Positions 1-8,780 of a stretch of DNA of 64,000 bases are shown here, one piece after another. The notes below the pieces were generated by a model. The model was not told where the DNA came from and ran no database searches. It saw only the letters and a program-made list of their open reading frames with translations. The DNA comes from Paraburkholderia kururiensis JCM 10599 = LMG 19447 (GTDB lineage: Bacteria; Pseudomonadota; Gammaproteobacteria; Burkholderiales; Burkholderiaceae): positions 62,001 through 126,000 of the forward strand of contig NZ_RJZE01000018.1 in the NCBI RefSeq assembly GCF_003986935.1, given 5' to 3'. Position numbers and translations under genes: made by a program. Within the stretch, counting starts at the first letter, position 1. Each line of letters begins with the position of its first letter.

Positions 1-543
1 GGACTCGTCGAGTATTACGTCGATATCGGCAGGCGCACCGACAAGCCGCTGCTGATCTATCACATTCCGGGCCGCGCGGCCGTCAATATGGAACTCGCCA
101 CCGTAAAGGCGATCCGCGAGCGTGTGCCGAATCTCGTCGGCATGAAGCACGCGGTCAACGACATGGGCTTCGTTACGCATATGCTCGACGCGTTCGGTGA
201 CGATTGGCGCGTGTTCGTCGGGCTCGAAGAGTTGAGCTTTCCGATGCTAGCGGTGGGCGCGTGCGGGCTGATGAACGCGGTCGGCAACCTCGCGCCGCGC
301 AAGGTCGCCGATCTCGTCGAAGCGGTCGAGCGCAACGATTACGCGACCGCGCGCAAGCTGCATTTCGCGCTGTTCGAGCTGAACCAGTCGGTGTTCTACG
401 ACACGAACCCGATCCCGATCAAATACATGATGAAGCGCATGGGTCTGCTGCGCGAGAATGATCATCGTCTGCCGATGATGCCCGCGACCCGCGAACTCGA
501 AGCGCGTCTCGACGGCGTGCTCGATCGCGCCGGTCTGATCTGA
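1..543 (+). CDS. DapA-family lyase/aldolase, C-terminal part (5' end outside window)
   Basis: Open from base 1 in frame 1 to TGA at 541-543, so the start lies upstream of the window. Two hallmarks of the dihydrodipicolinate synthase/N-acetylneuraminate lyase fold are visible: the YHIPGR strand at 58-75, matching the family YNxPxR motif with the active-site Tyr position changed to His context, and GMKHA at 139-153, whose lysine (145-147) is the expected Schiff-base residue. The family cleaves or forms C-C bonds next to a 2-oxo acid, often pyruvate. The next gene starts within or just after the stop codon, so it is probably co-transcribed with the downstream CMD-like and cyclodeaminase-like genes. 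True DapA is unlikely in this context; a catabolic aldolase or dehydratase is more probable. The substrate cannot be read from the fragment. Confidence 0.85.
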   Translation, partial: GLVEYYVDIGRRTDKPLLIYHIPGRAAVNMELATVKAIRERVPNLVGMKHAVNDMGFVTHMLDAFGDDWRVFVGLEELSFPMLAVGACGLMNAVGNLAPRKVADLVEAVERNDYATARKLHFALFELNQSVFYDTNPIPIKYMMKRMGLLRENDHRLPMMPATRELEARLDGVLDRAGLI

Positions 544-554
544 TGGAGACGACG

Positions 555-1109
555 ATGAGCGAGCGAATTCCCCGCCTGGAAATGTCCGACATGCGCGCCG
601 ATCTCGCCGCGTATCTGACGCCGCGCGTCGAGCGTTTGCGTTATCTCGGCGAACTGTTCAAGTGCGCGGGCAACGCGCCCGACGTCACGCTGACCTTCAT
701 GCATTTCACCGATGCGCTGAAGGATGCGCTGCCGGATCGCCTGACCGAACTCGGTGCGCTGACGGTTGCGAGTTTCATGGAGAACCGCTATGAGCGGCAT
801 CAACACGAACGGTTAAGCGAGAAACTCGGTTTCGCGCGCGAGTGGATTGCGGAGATCAAGCGGCTCGAGCCATCGACATCGACGGCGTTGAATGACATTG
901 ATCGAGCCGCGCAAGCGTATGCGCTCAAGGCGCTGCGCACGCGTGGGCTCGACGCGCAGGTTGAATTCGACGCATTTGCCGCGCTCGTCACGCCCGCCGA
1001 GGCGATGGCGTTCGTGTTGCTGATCGGCCGTTACGTCACGCATGCGATCGCGGTCAATACGCTGGGTCTGCAGCCGCCCGTGCCGTCGATTTTCGACAAG
1101 GAAAGCTGA
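555..1109 (+). CDS. Carboxymuconolactone decarboxylase/AhpD-like family protein
   Basis: 184 residues. The central part (E..YERHQHERLSEKLGF..EWIAEI) resembles the alpha-helical CMD/AhpD fold, where a Glu and a His on neighbouring helices form the active site. The AhpD CxxC pair is absent, so a peroxidase role is unlikely. An ATG at 543 overlaps the preceding TGA, but the ATG at 555 has a GGAG ribosome site about 6 bases upstream and is preferred. The next gene begins one base after this stop, so the three genes look like one transcript. Many CMD-fold proteins of this size lie beside aldolases in catabolic operons without a known reaction. Function is not assigned beyond the family. Confidence 0.7.
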   Translation: MSERIPRLEMSDMRADLAAYLTPRVERLRYLGELFKCAGNAPDVTLTFMHFTDALKDALPDRLTELGALTVASFMENRYERHQHERLSEKLGFAREWIAEIKRLEPSTSTALNDIDRAAQAYALKALRTRGLDAQVEFDAFAALVTPAEAMAFVLLIGRYVTHAIAVNTLGLQPPVPSIFDKES

Positions 1110-1110
1110 T

Positions 1111-2106
1111 ATGTCAGAACCGGTCTGGATTTCGGAGCAACAGGTTGTCGCGATGATGAACCTGTCTGGCGCGATCGCGGCGCTGGAAACGGGCCTCGCG
1201 CAACAGGCGAGCGGTGCGGCGACCAACATGAGCAAGACGCATGTTGCGTGGGGACACAGCAATCTTCACGCGATTGGTGCGGCGTTTCCGCGGGCGCGCA
1301 TGATCGGCACGAAGACCTGGGCGCACACGGACGGCGGCGCGTGTCCGCTGCTGGTTCTCTTCGATAGTGAAAACGGTCAGTTGCGCGCGATCGTCGAAGC
1401 GTTCGCGCTCGGACAGATGCGCACGGGCGGCATTTCAGGTGTCGCGACGAAATGGCTCGCGCAGCCGGACGCCGATGTGTTTGCGTTGATCGGTACGGGC
1501 AAGCAGGCGATCTCGCAGCTTGCGGCCGTCGCGGCGGTGCGGAAGCTGAAACTCGCGCGTGTGTTCAGTCCTACGGCCGACAAGCGGCGCGCGTTTGTCG
1601 ACAAGGCGCGCGCGAAGTTTACGAGCATCGAAATCGTCGAGGCGAAGTCTGTGGAAGAGGCCGTCGCCAATGCACCGATCGTTACTACGGTCACGCGCGC
1701 GACGGAAGCGTTTCTGTCCGCGTCGGCGCTAGCGCGTGGGACGCACGTGAACGCGGTCGGTGCGATCACGAGCGACCGCGTCGAGCTCGCCGACGACGTG
1801 TTCGCGCGTTGCACGAAAGCGGTCGTCGACGACGCCGGCACGGCGCGGCGTCTGTCAACGGAATACATTCGCGCGTTTTCCACGGGGAAAAACGAAGCCG
1901 ACGGCTGGAGCCGTGTGCTGCCGCTGTGCGACGTCGTCGCGAAACGAATCGCGCGCGATGCGGACGATGATCTGACGATCTTCAAGGCGATGGGAATGGG
2001 TGTTTCCGATCTGGCGCTCGGCATGCGGCTCGTCGAACTGGCGCGCGACCGTGGACTCGGCGAGCCGCTGCCGCAACCTCGCCGCGAAGCACCGCGGCTC
2101 GATTGA
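1111..2106 (+). CDS. Ornithine cyclodeaminase/mu-crystallin family protein
   Basis: 331 residues. A Rossmann NAD(P)-binding segment is seen near residue 130 (ALIGTGKQA), and the family's conserved KTWAHTDGG-like N-terminal active-site region lies near residue 70. Members include ornithine cyclodeaminase, alanine dehydrogenase of the archaeal type, ketimine reductases and 2,3-diaminopropionate synthases, so family membership does not fix the reaction. The start at 1111 follows the previous stop by one base and has a purine-rich GGAAAGC element just upstream; an earlier in-frame ATG at 1042 lies inside the upstream gene and is unlikely. It ends the first operon and converges with the MarR gene. 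A second homologue lies at 50228-51178 next to an unrelated module. Confidence 0.85.
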   Translation: MSEPVWISEQQVVAMMNLSGAIAALETGLAQQASGAATNMSKTHVAWGHSNLHAIGAAFPRARMIGTKTWAHTDGGACPLLVLFDSENGQLRAIVEAFALGQMRTGGISGVATKWLAQPDADVFALIGTGKQAISQLAAVAAVRKLKLARVFSPTADKRRAFVDKARAKFTSIEIVEAKSVEEAVANAPIVTTVTRATEAFLSASALARGTHVNAVGAITSDRVELADDVFARCTKAVVDDAGTARRLSTEYIRAFSTGKNEADGWSRVLPLCDVVAKRIARDADDDLTIFKAMGMGVSDLALGMRLVELARDRGLGEPLPQPRREAPRLD

Positions 2107-2115
2107 GTGGCCGAT

Positions 2116-2613
2116 TCAGCGGTCGTAGAGGCGCTGCATCAGCTTGCCAAGCAGGGCGACTTCGGCTTCGGTGAGATTCGCGGTCCATGCGGCTTCGTAC
2201 GCCTCCAGTTCCGCGTCGAGCCGCGCGAGCGCTTCGCGGCCCGCTTTCGTCAGCACGAGGAACTGATTGCGTTTGTCCGATTCGTCGGTGGCGCGCCCGA
2301 CATAATTGAGGCCTTCGAGGCGTGACATGCTGCGCACCAGGTTGGTCCGCTGCACGTGCAGGGTATCGGCGATGGCGGTCTGCGTGACGCCGTCGTTCGT
2401 TTCGAGCAGCGCGAGGATGCAGTAATCGACGGGACGAATGCCGTGCTGGTCGAACACGGGTTCGAGTAGCGCGTTCTTGAAGTTTTCTATCTGGCGGATG
2501 TGATAGCCGAGGCGGCGCTGCAGGAATCGCTGATCGAGCGTGGCACTGCTCCAGCCGCCTGGAGTCAGCGCTTTGGTATTCAGCGTGACGTCGAGGTTGT
2601 CGTCGGAAGGCAT
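2116..2613 (-). CDS. MarR-family transcriptional regulator of the hydroxycinnamate module
   Basis: 165 residues. Winged-helix core at about residues 60-130: ILALLETNDGVTQTAIAD, then the recognition helix with RTNLVRSMSRLE, then the wing with ESDKRNQFLVLT. It is transcribed away from the CoA hydratase-lyase gene, and the shared 137-bp intergenic region carries two abutting palindromes (2692-2718). MarR regulators of ferulate or p-coumarate genes are known to be released by the hydroxycinnamoyl-CoA thioester (FerC, CouR types). The divergent arrangement with a feruloyl-CoA hydratase-lyase homologue suggests the same logic here, but this is inference. Its 3' end converges on the cyclodeaminase gene with a 9-bp gap. 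Confidence 0.9.
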   Translation of the reverse strand: MPSDDNLDVTLNTKALTPGGWSSATLDQRFLQRRLGYHIRQIENFKNALLEPVFDQHGIRPVDYCILALLETNDGVTQTAIADTLHVQRTNLVRSMSRLEGLNYVGRATDESDKRNQFLVLTKAGREALARLDAELEAYEAAWTANLTEAEVALLGKLMQRLYDR

Positions 2614-2691
2614 GGGTGAGTCTGTCCTGAAGCGGTCGATAGAAGTAGTGGGGCAGTCTAAGTAGAACTACCCATGGAGTGCAAGCAAACG

Positions 2692-2718
2692 CGTATCTAA
2701 GATACGTATCAATGATAC
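2692..2718. promoter_or_regulatory. Two abutting palindromes, candidate MarR operators
   Basis: CGTATC-TAA-GATACG (2692-2706) is followed, sharing one base, by GTATC-AAT-GATAC (2706-2718). Both lie between the divergent MarR and hydratase-lyase genes, 32 bp before the ATG at 2751. A third small inverted repeat, GTAG-AA-CTAC, lies at 2662-2671. Short paired palindromes between a MarR gene and its target are typical operators. Binding itself is inferred. Confidence 0.6.
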
Positions 2719-2750
2719 ATGATCAACGATACCCGTTACCCGGAGAAAAC

Positions 2751-3590
2751 ATGAACTACGAAACCTTGCGCGTCGACATCGATAACCGTATCGCCACGAT
2801 TACGCTGAATCGTCCGAACAAGCGCAATTGTATGAGCCCGCAACTGCATCGCGAGATGACGGATTTGCTGGAGAAGCTGCGCTACGACGACAACGTCGCG
2901 GTGCTGGTGTTCACGGGCGCGGGCGAAGCCTTTTGCGCGGGGATGGACCTGAAGGAGTTCTTCTTCGAAACGAAAGATTCGCCCGCGCGCTTCGACGAAA
3001 TCTTCCGCACCGCGTGCGAATGGCGCGGCCGCACGCTGCGCTACTACCCGAAGACGACGATCGCGATGATCAACGGCTTCTGTTTCGGCGGCGCGTTTTC
3101 GATCGTCGAAGGTTGCGATCTCGCGGTCGCTGCGAATAACGCGACGTTCGGCTTGTCCGAAGTGAACTTCAAGCTGTTTCCGGGCGGCACGGTGTCGAAG
3201 TCGCTCGCCAATCTGCTGCGTCCGCGCGAAGCACTCTTTTATGCGCTGACGGGCCGTCCGTTCGACGGCACGGAAGCGGCGCGCATCGGCCTGATCAACT
3301 ACGCGGTGCCCGCGAGCGAATTGCGCACCTTCACGATGGACATCGCGCAGGAGATCGCGCAGAAGGATCTCACTGCGTTGCGCGCAACAAAGGACGGCTA
3401 TCGCTACGCGCTCGAAATGAGCTGGGACGCGTCGATCAACTACACGCTCGCCAAGCAGGTCGAACTGAAATCCCTGCAGGCGAGCATGGAAAGCGGCGAC
3501 TGGGTCGAAGCCGGCATCAACGATTTCCTGAAGGGCGAATACAAGCCGGGCCTCGAAACGCATGGCCAGAGCGCGCAGCGCCGTTCGTAA
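2751..3590 (+). CDS. ech: p-Hydroxycinnamoyl-CoA (feruloyl-CoA) hydratase-lyase
   Basis: 279 residues of the crotonase superfamily, closely resembling the Pseudomonas hydroxycinnamoyl-CoA hydratase-lyase. It hydrates feruloyl- or coumaroyl-CoA and performs a retro-aldol split to vanillin or 4-hydroxybenzaldehyde plus acetyl-CoA. Oxyanion-hole segments are AGMDLKE (63-69) and NGFCFGGAFS (108-117). Ser117 and Glu137 (GLSEVNF) correspond to Ser123 and Glu143 of the Pseudomonas enzyme with a constant offset of six. The ATG at 2751 has CGGAG upstream; an earlier in-frame ATG at 2679 would place the coding region over the palindromes and is rejected. It heads the operon with MaoC-like, CoA ligase, transporter and aldehyde dehydrogenase genes, which together make a near-complete ferulate/coumarate pathway. 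Confidence 0.9.
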   Translation: MNYETLRVDIDNRIATITLNRPNKRNCMSPQLHREMTDLLEKLRYDDNVAVLVFTGAGEAFCAGMDLKEFFFETKDSPARFDEIFRTACEWRGRTLRYYPKTTIAMINGFCFGGAFSIVEGCDLAVAANNATFGLSEVNFKLFPGGTVSKSLANLLRPREALFYALTGRPFDGTEAARIGLINYAVPASELRTFTMDIAQEIAQKDLTALRATKDGYRYALEMSWDASINYTLAKQVELKSLQASMESGDWVEAGINDFLKGEYKPGLETHGQSAQRRS

Positions 3591-3619
3591 CGTCATCGCA
3601 CGATCACGGAACCGCACGC

Positions 3620-4102
3620 ATGCACCCGACCACCGCCGCCTTCGATGCGCTCACGATCGGTCAGCGCTTTCGCAGCGCAGGCCGCACGCTCACGCCAACG
3701 GATCTGTCGTTCAGCTGCATGTTGAGCGGCGACTGGCACCCGATTCACGCGGACTTCGAATATTGCCGCGCCGAAACGGGCGGCGAGCGGCTGCTGCACG
3801 GCTCGTTCGGCATCATGCTCGCGATGGGCATGGCCACCATGCTGCCGATGTTCGCCGAACGCGTGATTGGTGCGACGGGGCTGCACGAGTGGCGTTTCGG
3901 CAAACCGCTGCGCGTCGGCGACACCGTGCATATCGACGTAATCGTTCATGACAAGCGGATCACGTCGGACGGCGCGCGCGCGATCGTCGAGCGCCGTCTG
4001 ATTCTGCGCAACCAGCGCGACGACGTGATTCAGGAAGGGACTATCGGCACGATGATCCAACTGGGGACACAGGATGAATCTCGGTCAACTGATCGAACGT
4101 AA
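3620..4102 (+). CDS. MaoC-like hot-dog fold (acyl-CoA dehydratase family) protein
   Basis: 160 residues. The segment SGDWHPIHAD (35-44) matches the hydratase motif of MaoC/R-hydratase proteins, in which an Asp and a His act on the enoyl-CoA double bond, followed by GGERLLHGSF. The 3' end overlaps the start of the CoA-ligase gene by 29 bases, so translation is probably coupled. A MaoC-type protein is not needed in the standard ferulate retro-aldol route, because the hydratase-lyase does its own hydration. It may handle another thioester or assist side-chain shortening. Family assignment is firm; role is open. Confidence 0.8.
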   Translation: MHPTTAAFDALTIGQRFRSAGRTLTPTDLSFSCMLSGDWHPIHADFEYCRAETGGERLLHGSFGIMLAMGMATMLPMFAERVIGATGLHEWRFGKPLRVGDTVHIDVIVHDKRITSDGARAIVERRLILRNQRDDVIQEGTIGTMIQLGTQDESRSTDRT

Positions 4103-5624
4103 TGCGCGTCTGTTCGGCGCGCAGCCTGCGATCGTCTTCGAAGGCCGCGCGACCACGCATCGCGAGTTTCGCGATCGCGTCGTGCGGCTGATCAATGCGC
4201 TCGTTGCGCTCGGCGCGAAGCATCAGGACCGCATCGCGATCCTGTCGCAAAATCGCACCGAATATCTCGAGTGCTACGGCGCGGCGGAACTCGGCGGTTT
4301 CGTTGCCGTCGGCGTGAACTACCGGCTGTCGGCGGCCGAACAGCTCGCAGTGCTCGGCGATTGCCAGCCCGCCGTGCTGGTGTTCGAGGCGCAGTATCGC
4401 GAGCGCGTCGAAGCGTTTCGCGGCATGCTGCCGGACGTGCGCTTCGTTTGCCTCGACGACGCACCCGCCTGGGCGCAAGCGTACGGAGACCTGCTCGCCG
4501 GTGCCGATGCGCATGCACCCGCAACGCGTGCCACCGACGACGACATCGTCTATCTGATGTACACGAGCGGCAGCACGGGCAAACCCAAAGGCGTGATGCT
4601 GTCGAACGGCGGGCAGTATCTGCAGGCGGCGAAGCTGGCGCTCGCGCATGCGTCGCAAACCGACGACCGGATGGAAGTGGTGATGCCGCTTTATCACATC
4701 GGCGGTCTCACCGAACAGCACGCGTACGCGCTGGTCGGCGCGGTCACGTATTTGCATCGCGCGTTCGACCCACTCGCCGTGCTCATGTCGATCCGCGAGC
4801 ATCAGTCGACAGCCGCGCATCTCGCGCCGATCATGATCCACCGCATGCTCGATGCAATGGAAACGACGTCGCACGACGTCGCGTCGCTGCGCACGGTCGT
4901 GTATGCGTCGGCACCGATGTCGGTGAGTCTGCTGCGGCGCGCGATCGACCGCTTCGGCGCGGTGTTCACGCAGGTCTACGGGATGACGGAAGTGACGATC
5001 AGTTCGCTGCTCGCGTGCCAGCACGATCCCTACGGCGGCGAGCTCGCGGCCCAGCGGCTCGCGTCGGGCGGACAGCCGTGTCACGGCGTCGAGGTCCGCA
5101 TCGTCGATGGCGACGGCAAGGACGCAGCGCCGGGCGAGATCGGCGAAATCTGCATCCGCTCCGATGCGATGTTCAAGGGCTACTGGAACGCGCCGGAAGC
5201 CACGCGCTGCGCGTTTTCCGGCGACTGGTTCCATACGGGCGACGTCGGTTATCTCGACGACGACGCGTTCGTGTTTATCGTCGACCGCAAGAAAGACATG
5301 ATCGTGTCGGGTGGCGAAAACATCTATTCGCGCGAAGTCGAGGAAGCGATCATGCGCCATCCGCAGGTCGCAGAAGCGGCCGTGGTCGGCGTGCCTGACG
5401 ACGTGTGGGGCGAGTGCGTGAAGGCGTTTGTCGTGTGTCGCGCGAACCAGACGCTCACCGAAGCCGACATTCTCGCGCATTGCCGCACGCTGATCGCGAG
5501 CTACAAGAAACCGCGCAGCGTCGAATTCATCGCCGCGCTGCCGCGCAAGCCATCGACCGACAAGGTCGACAAGATGGCGCTGCGCGAAGCGTACTGGCGC
5601 GGCCAGGCGCGGCTGGTGTCGTAG
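4074..5624 (+). CDS. AMP-dependent acyl/aryl-CoA ligase, probable hydroxycinnamate-CoA ligase
   Basis: 516 residues of the ANL superfamily. The P-loop-like signature MYTSGSTGKPKG lies at 162-173, the A5-type YGMTEV follows, then the GDWFHTGDVGYLDDD region and the hinge DRKKDMIVSGGENIY. The C-terminal lysine needed for adenylation is present in the segment PRKPSTDKVDK. It activates a carboxylic acid to its CoA thioester with ATP. Between a hydroxycinnamoyl-CoA hydratase-lyase and an aromatic-acid transporter, the natural substrate is ferulate, coumarate or caffeate. It is the compact 500-residue ligase type, different from the 615-residue feruloyl-CoA-synthetase type at 27923-29770. The start overlaps the MaoC gene and has AGGA at about 3 bases. 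Confidence 0.85.
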   Translation: MNLGQLIERNARLFGAQPAIVFEGRATTHREFRDRVVRLINALVALGAKHQDRIAILSQNRTEYLECYGAAELGGFVAVGVNYRLSAAEQLAVLGDCQPAVLVFEAQYRERVEAFRGMLPDVRFVCLDDAPAWAQAYGDLLAGADAHAPATRATDDDIVYLMYTSGSTGKPKGVMLSNGGQYLQAAKLALAHASQTDDRMEVVMPLYHIGGLTEQHAYALVGAVTYLHRAFDPLAVLMSIREHQSTAAHLAPIMIHRMLDAMETTSHDVASLRTVVYASAPMSVSLLRRAIDRFGAVFTQVYGMTEVTISSLLACQHDPYGGELAAQRLASGGQPCHGVEVRIVDGDGKDAAPGEIGEICIRSDAMFKGYWNAPEATRCAFSGDWFHTGDVGYLDDDAFVFIVDRKKDMIVSGGENIYSREVEEAIMRHPQVAEAAVVGVPDDVWGECVKAFVVCRANQTLTEADILAHCRTLIASYKKPRSVEFIAALPRKPSTDKVDKMALREAYWRGQARLVS

Positions 5625-5756
5625 CACGGCGAAAGAAGACAGCAGCGAACAACGAGACAGGACGAGACGGACCGGCACGCCTGCGCGCCGGATAGGCAGG
5701 CCGAACGAGACCGGCGCTGCGCTTGGCGCGCACACGCCGGCCAACAGGAGACGGAC

Positions 5757-7130
5757 ATGGCTTCACGCGACACCCCGATCGACGTTTCGCGGCTGATCAA
5801 TCAGCACGCGATTTCGAAGTTGCAATACTGGATTTTCGCGGCCTGCTTTCTGGTCGCGGTGCTCGACGGTTTCGATTCGATGGCGATGGGCATCGGCGCG
5901 CCGTGGATCGCCGCCGCGCTCAAGCTCGATCACCGGCTGCTCGGACCGGTCTTCTCGGCGTCGCAGGGGGGCTTCGTGATCGGCGCGATGGTGCTCGGGC
6001 TGATCGCGGATCGCTGGGGACGCAAGCGCACGCTGGTGCTGTCCGTGGCGATCTTTTCGGTGTTCTCGTTCGTGACCGCGTCGGCGGGATCGTTCGAGGC
6101 GTTGTTCGCGTATCGGCTGCTGGTGGGCGTGGGGGTGGGCGGCGCGGCGCCGTGCTTCGTCGGGCTTGCGTGCGAATACGCGCCGGCGAAGACGCGCTCG
6201 AACGTGATCGCGTGGATGTGGACGGGCATTCCCGTTGGCGGCATCGCGGGCGGTCTATTCGCCGCCAACGTGATGCCGCTGATGGGTTGGCAGTCACTCT
6301 TCATCGTCGGTGGCGTGGTGCCTGGCGCGCTCGCGGTATTGATCGCGCTGACGGTGCCGGAATCGTACACGCGGCTCGCCCGTACGCTGCATTCGACGGA
6401 GGCCGTTGGCAAGCTGCGCGGCATCGTCGAACGGCTGGTACCGGGCATCGCGCTGCCGGCCGACGCGCGTTTCGTCGCGGCGCAGGACGCACGCGAGAAA
6501 GTGCCCCTCAGCATGCTGTTCTCGCACGGCAACGGTCGCCGCACGGCCGCACTGTGGACCGCGTGCTTCTTCGTCTGGCTCACGCTGACGGCGATGACCG
6601 CGTGGTCGCCGTCGCTGCTTAAGATGGCGGGGATGACGCCCGCTCAGACGGGCGTCGCGATGACCATGAGCATGGTCGGCGCGACGCTCGGCACTGTGTT
6701 CATGGGCAAGCTGATGCAGTGGCTCGGCGCGTACGCGGCGATCGTCGGATCGCTGGTCGTGGCGGCACTGTCGTCGTCGGCAATCGGCCTCTTCACCGGC
6801 GGGTACTGGTTGACGATGATGTTTGTGCTGGTCTTTGGTCTCGCGATCGCCGCAGCCGTCGCCGGACTCGTCGCGATCGCGGCGATGACGTACCCACCGG
6901 AACTGCGCTCGACGTCGGTAGGCTCGGCGGTCGGCGTCGGACGCATCGGCTCGTTCATCGGCCCGCTCCTGATCGGCGGCGCGATCGCGATGCAGCGGGG
7001 CGCGCGGAGCTCGTTCGTGGCTATGGGGATGACCTCGCTGATCGGCGCCGCCTGCGTCGCGGTGCTCAGCGCCGCGACGCGCCGTGGCCGCAGCGAACCC
7101 GCCGCGCCCGCCGACGCGCTCCCGCAATGA
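5757..7130 (+). CDS. MFS transporter, aromatic acid:H+ symporter (AAHS) type
   Basis: 457 residues with about twelve hydrophobic segments. The LDGFD sequence in the first membrane helix (about 38-42) is the AAHS-family DGFD signature seen in PcaK and related benzoate-type carriers, and ADRWGRKRT (about 84-92) is the MFS loop 2-3 motif. It probably imports hydroxycinnamates or hydroxybenzoates with protons across the inner membrane. The start has AGGAG at 5745-5749. A 132-bp gap separates it from the CoA-ligase gene; I see no convincing terminator there, so it may be in the same operon. A long polar loop around residues 205-245 joins the two halves, as is common in this family. Confidence 0.88.
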   Translation: MASRDTPIDVSRLINQHAISKLQYWIFAACFLVAVLDGFDSMAMGIGAPWIAAALKLDHRLLGPVFSASQGGFVIGAMVLGLIADRWGRKRTLVLSVAIFSVFSFVTASAGSFEALFAYRLLVGVGVGGAAPCFVGLACEYAPAKTRSNVIAWMWTGIPVGGIAGGLFAANVMPLMGWQSLFIVGGVVPGALAVLIALTVPESYTRLARTLHSTEAVGKLRGIVERLVPGIALPADARFVAAQDAREKVPLSMLFSHGNGRRTAALWTACFFVWLTLTAMTAWSPSLLKMAGMTPAQTGVAMTMSMVGATLGTVFMGKLMQWLGAYAAIVGSLVVAALSSSAIGLFTGGYWLTMMFVLVFGLAIAAAVAGLVAIAAMTYPPELRSTSVGSAVGVGRIGSFIGPLLIGGAIAMQRGARSSFVAMGMTSLIGAACVAVLSAATRRGRSEPAAPADALPQ

Positions 7131-7170
7131 TTCGACGGTTCCCGAACCTCATGATCCCTGGAGAATCCAC

Positions 7171-8676
7171 ATGACGTCCGCTTTCGGCACGCCGCCTGTC
7201 CACGATCTCTCGTCGCGTGTCGCGTCGCTCGTCCCTGCGTCGAAGGGGCTGTATTGGGGCGGCGAGTGGCATACACCCGCCGGCGCGCGCATGTTCGACA
7301 CGATCAATCCATCGACGGGCGCGCGCCTCGGTGCGGCGTTCGAAGCGACTCCGCACGACGTCGATGCCGCAGTCGCTGCCGCGCGCACCGCCTTTCCCGC
7401 GTGGGCTGCAACACCGCCGCTCGAGCGCGCGCGTCGCCTGCGCGAAGCCGCTGCGCGCATCCGCGCGAACGCGCTCGATCTCGCGCTGCTCGACGCCGCC
7501 AATTGCGGCAATCCGGTCGGCGCGATGCGCGCGGACGCCGAGATTGCCGCGACGCAGCTCGAATACTTCGCTGGTCTCGTGCTGGAAGTGAAAGGCGAAA
7601 CCTTGCCAACGGGCAACGGCTCGCTGAACTACACGGTGCGTGAGCCGCTCGGCGTCATCGCGCGAATCTTCCCGTTCAATCATCCGTTTATGTTCGCGGC
7701 GGGCAAGATCGCGGCGCCGCTCGCGGCGGGCAACACGGTGATCGTCAAGCCTCCCGAGCAGGCGCCGCTGTCCACCGTGCGTCTGATGGAACTACTCGCC
7801 GATCTGTTCCCGCCCGGCGTGCTCAACTGTGTGACGGGCGGCCGCGACACGGGCGCGGCGCTTGCCGCGCACCCCGGCATAGCCGCAATTGCATTGATCG
7901 GCAGCGTGCCGGCAGGCAAGGCCGTGCTGCACGCTGCCGCTGACACGATGAAGCACGCGCTGCTCGAACTCGGCGGAAAGAACGCGATGATCGTGTTCCC
8001 CGACGCCGACTTCGACAAGGCCGTCGCGGGCGCGGCGCGCGGCATGAATTTCACGTGGTGTGGGCAGTCGTGCGGATCGACGAGCCGGTTGTTCGTGGAG
8101 GATTCGATTCACGACCGCTTCGTCGAAGCCCTCGCAGTGCGCGTCAAGGACAGTTACGTGCCCGGTCCCGCGACCGATCTGCGCACAACGATGGGCGCGC
8201 TCGCGAGCAAAGCACAGTTCGACCGCACGATGCGCTACATCCGCGCGGGCGTCGAAGAGGGTGCGCGGCTCGTGTGCGGCGGCAAACGGCCGGACGACCC
8301 GCGGCTCGAGGGCGGCCTGTTCGTTGAGCCGACGATCTTCGCGGATGTGGACGCGTCGATGTCGATCGCGCGCGAGGAAATCTTCGGGCCGGTGCTGTCG
8401 GTGATGCGCTGGCGCGATGAAGCGCAGCTGTTCGACGCGGTCAACGCGCTCGAACTTGGCCTGACGGCATCGATCTGGACGACGAGCCTGAAGACCGCGC
8501 ATCGCGGCGCGGCGCGCGTCGAAGCCGGCTATGTGTGGATCAACGACTGCTCGATCCATATTCCGGGCGCGCCGTTCGGCGGCTACAAGCAATCGGGCAT
8601 CGGGCGCGAAGAGTCGAAGGAAGAACTGTACGAATTCACGCGCCTGAAGAACGTCAACGTCGCGCTGGCCGACTAG
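7171..8676 (+). CDS. NAD(P)-dependent aldehyde dehydrogenase, probable vanillin/4-hydroxybenzaldehyde dehydrogenase
   Basis: 501 residues. The ALDH catalytic set is complete: Asn170 (PFNHP), general-base Glu266 (LELGGK) and nucleophile Cys301 (CGQSCGS), with EEIFGPVLSV and PFGGYKQSGIGRE near the C-terminus. It sits after a hydroxycinnamoyl-CoA hydratase-lyase and an AAHS transporter, so the product aldehyde vanillin or 4-hydroxybenzaldehyde is the likely substrate, giving vanillate or 4-hydroxybenzoate. That substrate is inferred from context. The start at 7171 has TGGAGA nine bases upstream; an in-frame ATG at 7084 lies inside the transporter gene. No vanillate demethylase adjoins this operon; the nearest Rieske oxygenase is at 25801-27018. 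Confidence 0.88.
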   Translation: MTSAFGTPPVHDLSSRVASLVPASKGLYWGGEWHTPAGARMFDTINPSTGARLGAAFEATPHDVDAAVAAARTAFPAWAATPPLERARRLREAAARIRANALDLALLDAANCGNPVGAMRADAEIAATQLEYFAGLVLEVKGETLPTGNGSLNYTVREPLGVIARIFPFNHPFMFAAGKIAAPLAAGNTVIVKPPEQAPLSTVRLMELLADLFPPGVLNCVTGGRDTGAALAAHPGIAAIALIGSVPAGKAVLHAAADTMKHALLELGGKNAMIVFPDADFDKAVAGAARGMNFTWCGQSCGSTSRLFVEDSIHDRFVEALAVRVKDSYVPGPATDLRTTMGALASKAQFDRTMRYIRAGVEEGARLVCGGKRPDDPRLEGGLFVEPTIFADVDASMSIAREEIFGPVLSVMRWRDEAQLFDAVNALELGLTASIWTTSLKTAHRGAARVEAGYVWINDCSIHIPGAPFGGYKQSGIGREESKEELYEFTRLKNVNVALAD

Positions 8677-8726
8677 CGGTTTTATCAATGTAGCGAAGCA
8701 GTGGTCGGAAAGTCATCAGAGTATTT

Positions 8727-8755
8727 TTGTTATTTAGTATACCTAATAATATAAA
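8727..8755 (+). promoter_or_regulatory. Candidate sigma-70 promoter of the porin gene
   Basis: TTGTTA (8727-8732), a 17-bp spacer and TATAAA (8750-8755), in an AT-rich patch that stands out from the GC-rich surroundings and ends 25 bases before the porin ATG. The spacer contains a TTAGTATACCTAA near-palindrome centred on GTATAC (8737-8742), a possible operator. Confidence 0.5.
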
Positions 8756-8780
8756 GCAAAAATTATTAAGGAGACGCACA

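Noticed and set aside
4041..5744. 567-codon open frame on the minus strand
   Set aside because: Shadow of the CoA-ligase gene with low-complexity Arg/His-rich translation and no ribosome site.
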